DNA from: DASWIV01 sp036397475 | Lineage (GTDB): Bacteria > JAJVIF01 > JAPKYR01 | DNA: 5,807 nucleotides | Assembly (NCBI GenBank): GCA_036397475.1 | Contig: DASWIV010000034.1 | Location: forward strand, 1 to 5,807 | Direction: 5' to 3' | Made by a program: the position numbers and the translations under genes | Part shown: positions 1 to 5,807 of the stretch, piece after piece | Numbering within the stretch: position 1 is the first letter of the stretch | How the letters are laid out: each line of letters starts with the position of its first letter | The notes under the pieces: generated by a model | Told to the model about the DNA's origin: nothing | The model's database searches: none | The model's input: only the letters and a program-made list of their open reading frames with translations

Positions 1-27
1 TTCCTCTGTCGTGAATAACGATGTCAC

Positions 28-202
28 GGAGTTTCGCGCTTCCAGTGAGGGAGAAATGCGTGATAGGAATCCCGCGCTCCGGCGTTTAGGAATGCGTATG
101 AGGAGTTTCGCGATCTCAGTCAAGATGCGTGATGGTCCGCCGCGGCGGACGCGCTCCGGCGTTTAGGAATGCGTATGAGGAGTTTCGCGATCTCAGTCAA
201 GA
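28..202. repeat. Intergenic block of direct repeats, unit about 75 bases
   Basis: A 53-base segment at 73-125 recurs without a mismatch at 150-202, an offset of 77 bases. A more degenerate third copy lies to the left: the word ggagtttcgcg occurs at 28, 102 and 179, and atgcgtgat occurs at 55 and 125. The unit therefore runs about 2.3 times. The units differ in a short variable insert, aggaatccc at 64-72 versus a GC-rich palindrome at 134-149. The block lies downstream of the metH stop and shows no coding character. It could be a dispersed intergenic repeat family, a MITE-like remnant or a local tandem duplication. The repeats are seen directly; their origin and role are unknown. Confidence 0.9.
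135..150. repeat. Perfect 16-base GC-rich palindrome inside the repeat block
   Basis: The sequence gtccgccgcggcggac equals its own reverse complement. It sits between the two perfect repeat copies, where the left-hand unit has an unrelated 9-base spacer, so it looks like a replaceable module within the repeat. As RNA or single-stranded DNA it could fold into a tight hairpin. No U-tract follows on either strand, so it does not look like an intrinsic terminator. Confidence 0.75.
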
Positions 203-204
203 AT

Positions 205-225
205 CCCGGAAAGTGTATTTCCGGG
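205..225 (-). terminator. Hairpin just after metH, possible transcript end
   Basis: A perfect 8-bp inverted repeat, cccggaaa and tttccggg, encloses a 5-base loop and starts 8 bases beyond the metH stop codon. The position suits an end-of-operon terminator or a 3'-end stabilising hairpin. On the minus strand it is followed by ATTCTTGAC rather than a run of T, so a classical intrinsic terminator is not well supported. It directly abuts the repeat block and may belong to it. Confidence 0.4.
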
Positions 226-233
226 CTACAAAT

Positions 234-3200
234 TTACTCAAGTGGTGAGCGGAGGACAGCCTGGAGGCCTTCTTCCTCGATGTTGAAGTACTTACAATCC
301 GGATGATGGATAATGAAAGCGCTGGTCGATTGCTCGGGGATGATCTGGAAATCCTCGGTGAGGCGTGTTCCAAGATTGTTCTGGGCGTCGAGTAATTTGA
401 ATATTACCGTCTGTTGCGACAAATCCGGGCACGATGAATAACCGAATGAATACCTGTGGCCCTGTCCGCGCTCGATTCCCATCTCATCACGTATGATCCT
501 GTGCAAATATTCCGCAAACGCTTCGGTCGTCTCGACGGATAGTCCGTGGAGGAAGAATCCCTTGGAATATTCGCCGGCCTGGGTGAATGAATTAACCACA
601 TCCGTAACACTATGACCCATGGTTACGACCTGCAGCGCGAGAACATCGCGTTCGCCTGAATCGACCGGCCTGAAGTAATCGGAAAGGCACGACCGAGGTT
701 CCTTTTTCTGCCGTGGAAAAGTGAAGCGTCCGATCTCTTCCTCGTTCTTGAGCGGATCTCCGTTGAACGGATTGAAGATGACGACTTCCTCACCGTCGGA
801 ATTGCACGGGAAGAATCCGTAGACAGCGGCAGGCAGCAGCCAGTTTTCGATTCTTGCCTCGGCCTTCAAGTCCTCGAACAACGGTTCGAATGTACCCTTG
901 ATCAGCCTGTTATATTCTTCCGATGATGTTCCACGTACAGCCCAGTTCAATTTGTACAGAACTTTCTTGTCTATGAGGGGGTAAATATTCCTGACGTCGG
1001 TTGGCTCCAGAACCTTAGTTCCCCAGAAGGCAGGTTGTGGGATCGTATTTTCGCGACTGACAGTAGGGACAAATACTTCGCGCACTTCGAGAGCTTCTTC
1101 TTTTTCAGCTTCGAGTTTGCGATCACGGCGTTCGCGCCATGTACGCGCGCCTTCTTCAGCCATCTGAAATAATTCTTCGCGTTCTTCCTCATCCTTCAAT
1201 CCCTGGATAAATTTCAATCCGGCGAATGCGTCCTTGGCATAGTAAACTCCGGGCGGATAGATCTTATCGGAGCCAATCCAGCTGATTCTTCTGGCGAATG
1301 AACGATTAATCGCGGCTCCACCGATAATAACCGGTATGTTCAATCCCTGGCGATGAAGGTCTTCGACACATGATTCCATATGCCGCGAAGTGGTGACCAG
1401 CAGCGCAGACAATCCGATCATGTCGGCGTTGACTTCTTTAGCTTTTGCGATTATCGCAGCATTGGGGACCTGTTTGCCAAGGTCGTAAACAGTGTATCCG
1501 TTATTGGAAAGAATTGTCTTAACCAGATTTTTCCCGATGTCATGAACATCGCCGTAGACTGTCGCGAGGACAATTTTGCCGAGCGAATCAGAATCGGTTT
1601 TGTCCATGTAATTTTCAAGGCGCTTTACTGCGGCTTTCATAACTTCAGCTGCCTGAAGTACGAAGGGCAGGATCATCTCTCCGGTCGCCATTTTATCGCC
1701 GACTTCTTTCATGGCAGGGAGTAAAATGTCATTCAGGACAGCGCGCGGGTCCCTGTTCTCGATCGCCTTGTCGATCAAATCCTCGACACCGTCTTTTACC
1801 CTGTGAAGAATAGCGTGGTGAAGTCCCTCTTCGGGAGTTCGCATTACCTGGGGATGCGAAACCGGTTCACTGGTAGCTTTCTTTTTTTCAAAATAATCGA
1901 TGAAATGTTCGAGTGCGTCGGGCTGTTTGTTGAACACCAGGTCTTCGGACAATTCACGTTCGCGAGCGTTGATCGACTGGTACGGAATCACCGCGCCGGC
2001 GTGGACAATTGCGAAATCGAGCCCGGCACGCACAGCGTGGTACAGGAACACCGAGTTCAACGCCTTGCGCGCGGCGGGTCCGAAACCGAATGATACATTT
2101 GAAACCCCGAGAACAGTCCAGCAACCGGGAACTTCTTTTTTTACCCTTGAAATTCCCTCAAGCGTTTTTATGGCAGAATGCCTGTACTCTTCTTCGCCGG
2201 TGGCGAGGGTAAAAGTGAGGACGTCGAAAAGCAGGCGGTCAGAGTCGATGCTGTATTCATTTTTTGCGAGGGCAGCGAGCCGCTTGGCTACCGCTACTTT
2301 TTTATTGGGTTCCAGAGCCATGCCATCTTCGTCGATAGTCAAGGCTACAACCATTCCGCCATATTTTTTCAGTAATTTGAATGTATCCCGCGCGCGTTTT
2401 TCGCCGGACTCGAAATTTATCGAGTTGATTATCGGACGTCCCGGAATGAGCTTCAGCGCGGCTTCTGCGACATGAGTTTCGGTAGAGTCGATCATCAGGG
2501 GGCAGGGGATACTGTCGTTCAGGAGCTTGACGATCTTTGTCATCTGGACATCCTCGTCGTCACGCTCCGTTACCGCTAAATTTACATCGAGAACCGCAGC
2601 TCCAGCTTCGACCTGTTCACGCGCGATGTTGTACAACCCTTCCATATCATCGTCGAGAACGAATTTCTTCGCTTTTCTCGATCCCTGGGAATTCAGTCGC
2701 TCACCAACAATTACTGGCATGATCTGTTCATCGATATTGAATCCTTCCAGGCCCGAGGCGACAAGCAGGGGCTTTTTTGTCGGACGTGGGGATGGTTTCC
2801 ATCCATTGATCTTATCAATAACAGCTTTTATGTGAGCCGGGGTTGTTCCACAGCATCCGCCGACCATTGAAACCTTGAAACGTCCAACAAATTCCCTGTG
2901 AGCATCCGCGAGCACCTCAGGCTCGAGATGGTAATGCGCGTGTCCATCGACCTCTTCCGGAAGTCCGGCGTTCGGAAGGCAGCTTACCCACATAGGCGCA
3001 TTTTCACCGAGATAACGTACAGCCTCACGCATTTCCTCAGGACCTGTGGAGCAATTAATTCCGATCACATCGATGGGGAGATCCAGAAAACAGCCGAGCG
3101 CGGCTTTTTCATCGCTTCCGAGAAGCATTTTTCCGGCGTTGGCGAGAGTGAATTGGATGATGAGTGGAATATCAAGCCCGAGTTCGTCGCGCAATTCCTG

Positions 3201-3818
3201 TACCGCGATAACGCCCTGCTTCAGTTCGAGTAAATCCTGCCCGGTTTCAATCAGGATCAGATCTACACCAGTAGGATTCTGCTCATCACCATCTCCGAGA
3301 ACCAGGGCTTTGCACTGTTGATAAAGCGACTGCTTGAGTTTGTCGAGTGGAATATTTCCAAGGGTGGCATCGGCTGAGGACGGCAGGTATCCGGTCGGAC
3401 CCACAGATCCCGCGACAAACCGTGGCCAGTCAGGGGTGTAGAATTTATCGACCGAATTTCGCGCGACCATAGCGGCGGCGCGATTGATCTCTTCCGTCCG
3501 GTTCTCGAGATTATGCTCCGCCTGTTTTATCGAGCTTCCCTGGAACGAGTTGGTCTCGATGATGTCGCTGCCGACATCCAGATAACTATCGTGGATTTTA
3601 ATAATTGATTCGGGGTAAGAAACGCAGAGGAATTCATGGGCGCTTGTGCTCTCACCGCCGTACTTATCCTCAGTAAGGTCCTGTTCCTGCAATCCGGTAC
3701 CCATGCCGCCGTCGAACACAAGGACCTTCCGTGGAATACTGGTCCTGAAAATCCTGTATCTTTCCCGGGCGGGGATATCTCTGGTGGAATATTGCTGTTT
3801 TCGATCTAATGTTGTCAT
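234..3818 (-). CDS. metH: Cobalamin-dependent methionine synthase (MetH), full length
   Basis: Transfers a methyl group from methyl-tetrahydrofolate through cob(I)alamin to homocysteine, giving methionine and tetrahydrofolate in the cytoplasm. The 1194 residues cover all family modules (E. coli MetH has 1227). The homocysteine domain (about 31-340) has DGGMGT and zinc cysteines C256 (NCSTGP), C322 and C323 (GGCCGTTP). The folate domain (about 361-635) has VGERLN, DVNLAVTE, MIDST and GVSNVSFGF. The cobalamin cap (about 660-740) is followed by the B12 Rossmann domain (about 745-875), with DVHDIGKNLV and lower axial ligand H759. A charged linker (about 875-915) leads to the SAM-binding reactivation domain (about 925-1194), with RYSFGY at 1122-1127. 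The reactivation domain implies repair by reductive methylation with SAM. The ATG at 3818 has no well-spaced Shine-Dalgarno, and about 30 residues precede the first conserved strand, so the start is the weak point. It is the last gene of the metK operon. Confidence 0.97.
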   Translation of the reverse strand: MTTLDRKQQYSTRDIPARERYRIFRTSIPRKVLVFDGGMGTGLQEQDLTEDKYGGESTSAHEFLCVSYPESIIKIHDSYLDVGSDIIETNSFQGSSIKQAEHNLENRTEEINRAAAMVARNSVDKFYTPDWPRFVAGSVGPTGYLPSSADATLGNIPLDKLKQSLYQQCKALVLGDGDEQNPTGVDLILIETGQDLLELKQGVIAVQELRDELGLDIPLIIQFTLANAGKMLLGSDEKAALGCFLDLPIDVIGINCSTGPEEMREAVRYLGENAPMWVSCLPNAGLPEEVDGHAHYHLEPEVLADAHREFVGRFKVSMVGGCCGTTPAHIKAVIDKINGWKPSPRPTKKPLLVASGLEGFNIDEQIMPVIVGERLNSQGSRKAKKFVLDDDMEGLYNIAREQVEAGAAVLDVNLAVTERDDEDVQMTKIVKLLNDSIPCPLMIDSTETHVAEAALKLIPGRPIINSINFESGEKRARDTFKLLKKYGGMVVALTIDEDGMALEPNKKVAVAKRLAALAKNEYSIDSDRLLFDVLTFTLATGEEEYRHSAIKTLEGISRVKKEVPGCWTVLGVSNVSFGFGPAARKALNSVFLYHAVRAGLDFAIVHAGAVIPYQSINARERELSEDLVFNKQPDALEHFIDYFEKKKATSEPVSHPQVMRTPEEGLHHAILHRVKDGVEDLIDKAIENRDPRAVLNDILLPAMKEVGDKMATGEMILPFVLQAAEVMKAAVKRLENYMDKTDSDSLGKIVLATVYGDVHDIGKNLVKTILSNNGYTVYDLGKQVPNAAIIAKAKEVNADMIGLSALLVTTSRHMESCVEDLHRQGLNIPVIIGGAAINRSFARRISWIGSDKIYPPGVYYAKDAFAGLKFIQGLKDEEEREELFQMAEEGARTWRERRDRKLEAEKEEALEVREVFVPTVSRENTIPQPAFWGTKVLEPTDVRNIYPLIDKKVLYKLNWAVRGTSSEEYNRLIKGTFEPLFEDLKAEARIENWLLPAAVYGFFPCNSDGEEVVIFNPFNGDPLKNEEEIGRFTFPRQKKEPRSCLSDYFRPVDSGERDVLALQVVTMGHSVTDVVNSFTQAGEYSKGFFLHGLSVETTEAFAEYLHRIIRDEMGIERGQGHRYSFGYSSCPDLSQQTVIFKLLDAQNNLGTRLTEDFQIIPEQSTSAFIIHHPDCKYFNIEEEGLQAVLRSPLE

Positions 3819-3842
3819 AATAAAAATTTACACGTCTCCATA

Positions 3843-3890
3843 ATCGCATTGCCTGCGTAACTCCCGGATTTAATCCCGGTCCAATGCGAT
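3843..3890 (-). promoter_or_regulatory. Structured element in the metH leader (9-bp inverted repeat with inner hairpin)
   Basis: On the minus strand ATCGCATTG (3890-3882) and CAATGCGAT (3851-3843) are perfect inverted repeats around 30 bases. Inside, GGAT-TAA-ATCC forms a second hairpin, extendable by two C-G pairs across a bulged G. The outer stem ends about 25 bases before the metH ATG, close to the only GGAG in the leader. Near-direct repeats of GAGACG flank the whole at 3893-3898 and 3833-3838. It could be a cis-acting RNA fold controlling metH, or a short palindromic repeat inserted here. It matches no riboswitch class that I recognise; the conserved cores of cobalamin, SAM and SAH riboswitches are not evident. 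Confidence 0.4.
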
Positions 3891-3975
3891 CGCGTCTCTC
3901 ATATGCACCTGGAAGGCGCTACGCCAGTACTGTTAATTTTCCATCGCTATATAAAATAAGCCCAAATATACCTGT

Positions 3976-4224
3976 TCAGCCCCCGAAGTACTTCTCTCTC
4001 ATTCCGCCTTCTTCGAGGATATCCTCAACTTCTTCGAATACATCGTATTCGTGAGCCAATGTCAGGATCCGCTCGATGTTCTTCCTGCCCGAATCGGTGG
4101 GCAGTTTCGCGGATTCATAAATCGCCTTTCTCATCTCATCGATTCCATCGTCCGGTCTTCCGTCCTGGATGGATAACGTCGCCTTCAGGAGATAGGAATT
4201 GAAAATCTCATCCCGTGAATCCAT
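3976..4224 (-). CDS. Small acidic helical protein of unknown function, between metK and metH
   Basis: Encodes 82 residues starting MDSRDEIF and ending REKYFGG. I do not recognise the family. The ATG at 4224 is chosen because AAGGAGG at 4238-4232 lies 7 bases upstream. A longer in-frame version from ATG 4344 would overlap the end of metK and lacks such a site. There is no signal peptide, membrane segment or cysteine, so it should be a soluble cytoplasmic protein. It appears almost wholly alpha-helical and is rich in Asp and Glu. Residues 11-39 loosely fit a tetratricopeptide helix pair (Y11, A15, G22, G27, M31, A34), which would suggest a protein-binding role; this is weak inference. It starts 31 bases after the metK stop and is clearly cotranscribed. 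It could be a small partner or regulator of the methionine cycle, or an unrelated passenger. Confidence 0.8.
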   Translation of the reverse strand: MDSRDEIFNSYLLKATLSIQDGRPDDGIDEMRKAIYESAKLPTDSGRKNIERILTLAHEYDVFEEVEDILEEGGMREKYFGG

Positions 4225-4230
4225 GACATT

Positions 4231-4238
4231 CCCTCCTT
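4231..4238 (-). promoter_or_regulatory. Strong ribosome binding site of the 82-residue gene
   Basis: The minus strand reads AAGGAGGG, a near-perfect Shine-Dalgarno, with its AAGGAGG core 7 bases before the ATG at 4224. It lies in the 31-base gap after the metK stop, following a run of eight A. It fixes the start of the small gene and indicates that the gene is actively translated, not a chance reading frame. Confidence 0.85.
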
Positions 4239-4255
4239 GATTTTTTTTAAGAACT

Positions 4256-5461
4256 CTATGCGCCCGCTTTAATACCGGCATCCTGTCCAAGGGCGTCTGC
4301 CTTGATTGTCGATTCCCATGGGAGATCGAGGTCCAGACGTCCAAAATGTCCGTATGCCGCTGTCTGCTGGTAAATCGGAGCGCGAAGTTTCAGGTCATCG
4401 ATGATCGCGCCCGGACGAAAGTCAAACTGCTCCTTGATCAGGGCAAGTATTGCGCTGTCTTCGATCTGCCCGGTACCGAAAGTATCGACATGAATGCTCA
4501 ACGGATGCGCCTTGCCAATTGCGTAGGCGAGCTGGATCTCACATTTTTCAGCGAGGTCCGCTGCTACAACATTTTTCGCAGCCCAGCGAGCAGCATACGC
4601 TGCCGACCGGTCAACCTTGGTGCAGTCTTTTCCGGAGAAAGCGCCGCCGCCATGGCGAGCGTAGCCGCCATAGGTATCGACAATGATCTTGCGCCCGGTG
4701 AGTCCGGCGTCGCCGACAGGTCCACCGATTACAAATCTTCCCGATGGATTTGTGTAAATCTCGATACCGCCATTCCACCACTTGTCCCCAAGTGTCGGTT
4801 TGATGACGACCTCGGTAAGTCCTTCCCTGATCTCATTGTTTGATACGGATTCGCTATGTTGTGTGCTCAGAAGAACCGAATGAACCGCAACCGGCCTGCC
4901 GTTTTCATATCGCACACAAACCTGGGATTTGCCGTCGGGCCGCGCCCACGGAAGTTTTCCGGATTCCCTTGCCCTGGCAAGATTCAGAGTAAGCGCGTGG
5001 GCGAGTGAAATCGGAAGAGGCATCAACTCATCGGTTTCGTTGCAGGCGTAACCAAACATCAGTCCCTGGTCGCCGGCGCCAATTTTGTCGTAGGCGTCGC
5101 CACCACCGGAATCCCTTGTTTCCAGGGAATTCGACACTCCCCCGTCTATATCGGAGCTCTGCTGCTCGATCGCGATCAGAACGCCGCATGTATTTCCATC
5201 AAATCCCGATTCAGGCCCATCATAGCCAATTCCACAGATGGTCCTGCGAATAATGTCGCGATAATCAAATGTCGCATTAGTGGTAATTTCACCCATTATG
5301 GCGACAAAGCCGGTTTTGGTCGCGGTTTCGCACGCGACACGACTTTGCGGGTCGCCAGCCATACAGGCATCGAGGATAGCGTCCGAGATGTTATCGCACA
5401 GCTTGTCCGGATGACCTGCGGTCACTGATTCGGATGAAAAGAGAAAATCTTTTGGGCTCAC
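4256..5461 (-). CDS. metK: S-adenosylmethionine synthetase (methionine adenosyltransferase)
   Basis: Makes SAM from methionine and ATP, releasing phosphate and pyrophosphate, in the cytoplasm. Numbered from the GTG start there are 401 residues, close to B. subtilis MetK (400) and E. coli (384). Visible signatures are GHPDK at 16-20 (catalytic His17, metal-binding Asp19), the family hexapeptide GAGDQG at 128-133, RPDGKSQ around Lys178, GRKIIVDTYGG at 256-266, and the P-loop-like GGGAFSGKD at 271-279 followed by KVDRSAAYAAR. YAIGKAHPLS at 313-322 is also typical. The start is taken as GTG 5461 because GGAGG lies 8 bases upstream of it. An ATG at 5476 would add five residues but has no ribosome site and itself overlaps the GGAGG. 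Transcription is expected to be attenuated by the upstream SAM-I riboswitch, giving product feedback. Confidence 0.97.
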   Translation of the reverse strand: MSPKDFLFSSESVTAGHPDKLCDNISDAILDACMAGDPQSRVACETATKTGFVAIMGEITTNATFDYRDIIRRTICGIGYDGPESGFDGNTCGVLIAIEQQSSDIDGGVSNSLETRDSGGGDAYDKIGAGDQGLMFGYACNETDELMPLPISLAHALTLNLARARESGKLPWARPDGKSQVCVRYENGRPVAVHSVLLSTQHSESVSNNEIREGLTEVVIKPTLGDKWWNGGIEIYTNPSGRFVIGGPVGDAGLTGRKIIVDTYGGYARHGGGAFSGKDCTKVDRSAAYAARWAAKNVVAADLAEKCEIQLAYAIGKAHPLSIHVDTFGTGQIEDSAILALIKEQFDFRPGAIIDDLKLRAPIYQQTAAYGHFGRLDLDLPWESTIKADALGQDAGIKAGA

Positions 5462-5469
5462 TTTAGCCG

Positions 5470-5474
5470 CCTCC
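5470..5474 (-). promoter_or_regulatory. metK Shine-Dalgarno that selects the GTG start
   Basis: The minus strand reads ATGGAGGCGGCTAAAGTG. GGAGG is 8 bases before GTG 5461, the usual spacing. The ATG at 5476 directly abuts the same GGAGG and has only AT-rich sequence upstream, so initiation there is unlikely. Confidence 0.75.
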
Positions 5475-5514
5475 ATAAAATTATAGTTACGCCAGCGGTC
5501 GCTGAAATGTGGCT

Positions 5515-5544
5515 AAAAAAATAACCAGCGACATATAGCTGGCT
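5515..5544 (-). terminator. Intrinsic terminator of the riboswitch expression platform
   Basis: On the minus strand a hairpin with arms CCAGC (5542-5538) and GCTGG (5529-5525) and an 8-base loop is extended by a G-U and an A-U pair, then followed by TTATTTTTTT with seven T at 5521-5515. It lies between the SAM-I aptamer and metK, about 50 bases before the GTG. This is the classical layout for transcription attenuation: SAM binding should favour this hairpin and stop transcription before metK. Confidence 0.9.
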
Positions 5545-5557
5545 TTTTAACGTTTTC

Positions 5558-5671
5558 CGCTTATCTTTCCGGAGATATTCTCCCCGGGAGGACTTGGCAC
5601 CAGTGCCACTTATTCAGTGACTGGTTGCCGGGCTTCGAAGGGCCACTCCCTCTGCCAGCTCTTGATAAGCG
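5558..5671 (-). ncRNA. SAM-I (S-box) riboswitch aptamer
   Basis: The minus strand carries the conserved S-box core in order: CTTATCAAGAG, GAGGGAGTGGCCC, CGAAGCCCGGCAACC, GGTGCCAA and GATAAG. Helix P1 is 8 bp, CGCTTATC (5671-5664) with GATAAGCG (5565-5558). P2 pairs GCTGG (5659-5655) with CCGGC (about 5631-5627) next to the GAGGGA / CGAAG kink-turn. P3 pairs ACCAGT (5625-5620) with ACTGGT (5604-5599), continuing as CACT / AGTG with a GC bulge. P4 is GGAGA / TCTCC after GTCCTCCC. The class binds SAM and turns expression off. Placement before a terminator and metK fits control of the whole methionine operon. Confidence 0.96.
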
Positions 5672-5686
5672 TTACGTTCTATGCAG

Positions 5687-5715
5687 ATAATACCCCGAGA
5701 GTATTATTTTGTCAA
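5687..5715 (-). promoter_or_regulatory. Strong sigma-70-type promoter of the metK operon
   Basis: On the minus strand a consensus -35 box TTGACA (5715-5710) and a near-consensus -10 box TATTAT (5692-5687) are separated by exactly 17 bases. The expected start point is near 5680, about ten bases before P1 of the riboswitch, so the leader RNA would begin almost directly with the aptamer. No other promoter of similar quality is seen before the small gene or metH. Confidence 0.88.
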
Positions 5716-5738
5716 CGCATGACATAAAGATTTATAGT
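5709..5738 (+). promoter_or_regulatory. Possible divergent promoter facing right
   Basis: On the plus strand TTGTCA (5709-5714) and TATAGT (5733-5738) are 18 bases apart, a reasonable sigma-70 match whose -35 box overlaps that of the metK promoter. Further right the plus strand contains aaggataaagg near 5789-5799, which could be the ribosome site of a gene starting past the window edge. AT-rich DNA yields such matches by chance, so this is only suggestive. Confidence 0.25.
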
Positions 5739-5807
5739 GTTTCATCATAGAAATCTTCCAAATTCGGGGAATAATGTATTAATTTAATAAGGATAAAGGC
5801 GAAATTA
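5739..5807. other. AT-rich gene-free end of the window
   Basis: No coding frame or RNA gene is visible. Two small symmetries occur: AAGATTT / AAATCTT (5727-5733 and 5751-5757) and TATTAATTTAATA (5777-5789). Either could be an operator or simply reflect AT richness. The stretch probably separates the metK operon from a neighbour outside the window. Confidence 0.4.

Noticed and set aside
28..202. CRISPR array
   Set aside because: There are too few units, the repeat segment (53 bases) is longer than the variable parts (9-16 bases), one spacer is a palindrome, and no cas gene is nearby.
1380..3843. Several plus-strand frames of 60 to 190 codons opposite metH
   Set aside because: They are antisense shadows of a fully conserved metH frame, with no family motifs and Ser/Arg-rich low-quality composition.
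3915..3925. GGCG-CTA-CGCC mini-hairpin after the small gene as a terminator
   Set aside because: The stem is only 4 bp with a 3-base loop, and no T-run follows on the minus strand.
3930..3981. Separate promoter for metH (TGAACA with TATATA on the minus strand)
   Set aside because: Each box matches consensus at only four of six positions and the spacing is 19 bases, which is no better than chance in AT-rich DNA.
3976..4344. Longer 122-residue version of the small gene, starting inside metK
   Set aside because: The extra 40 residues come from an out-of-frame reading of the metK 3' end and have no ribosome site. ATG 4224 has a strong one at ideal spacing.
4346..5253. Plus-strand frames opposite metK
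   Set aside because: metK is intact and strongly conserved on the other strand; these frames show no ribosome sites or recognisable domains.

Overview
This window holds one compact methionine-cycle operon on the minus strand, read from right to left: a strong sigma-70-type promoter, a SAM-I (S-box) riboswitch with an intrinsic terminator, metK (S-adenosylmethionine synthetase), a small unrecognised 82-residue gene, and metH (cobalamin-dependent methionine synthase). Both enzymes are full length, with their catalytic and metal-binding motifs intact. MetH makes methionine from homocysteine and methyl-tetrahydrofolate. MetK converts methionine to S-adenosylmethionine (SAM). SAM is the ligand the leader RNA is expected to sense, so the operon looks like a closed feedback loop. 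No strong promoter or terminator is visible between metK and metH, so SAM control probably reaches metH as well.

Layout from right to left: 5739-5807 is AT-rich and gene-free, possibly the upstream region of a divergent gene outside the window. The metK promoter is at 5687-5715, the SAM-I aptamer at 5558-5671, and the attenuator hairpin with its U-tract at 5515-5544. metK spans 4256-5461 and probably starts at GTG rather than the ATG five codons upstream. The small gene spans 3976-4224. A 157-base gap at 3819-3975 carries a 9-bp inverted repeat with an inner hairpin just ahead of metH. metH spans 234-3818. Beyond the metH stop come a perfect 8-bp hairpin (205-225) and a tandem-like block of roughly 75-base repeats (28-202) with a GC-rich 16-base palindrome.

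The organism is a bacterium with roughly balanced base composition, using SAM-I attenuation and B12-dependent methionine synthesis. The window alone does not fix the phylum. A Gram-negative candidate phylum of the FCB type would fit, but that is a guess. The core genes are ordinary. The parts worth a second look are the small gene between the two enzymes, the details of the riboswitch expression platform, the structured element before metH, and the repeat block after it.
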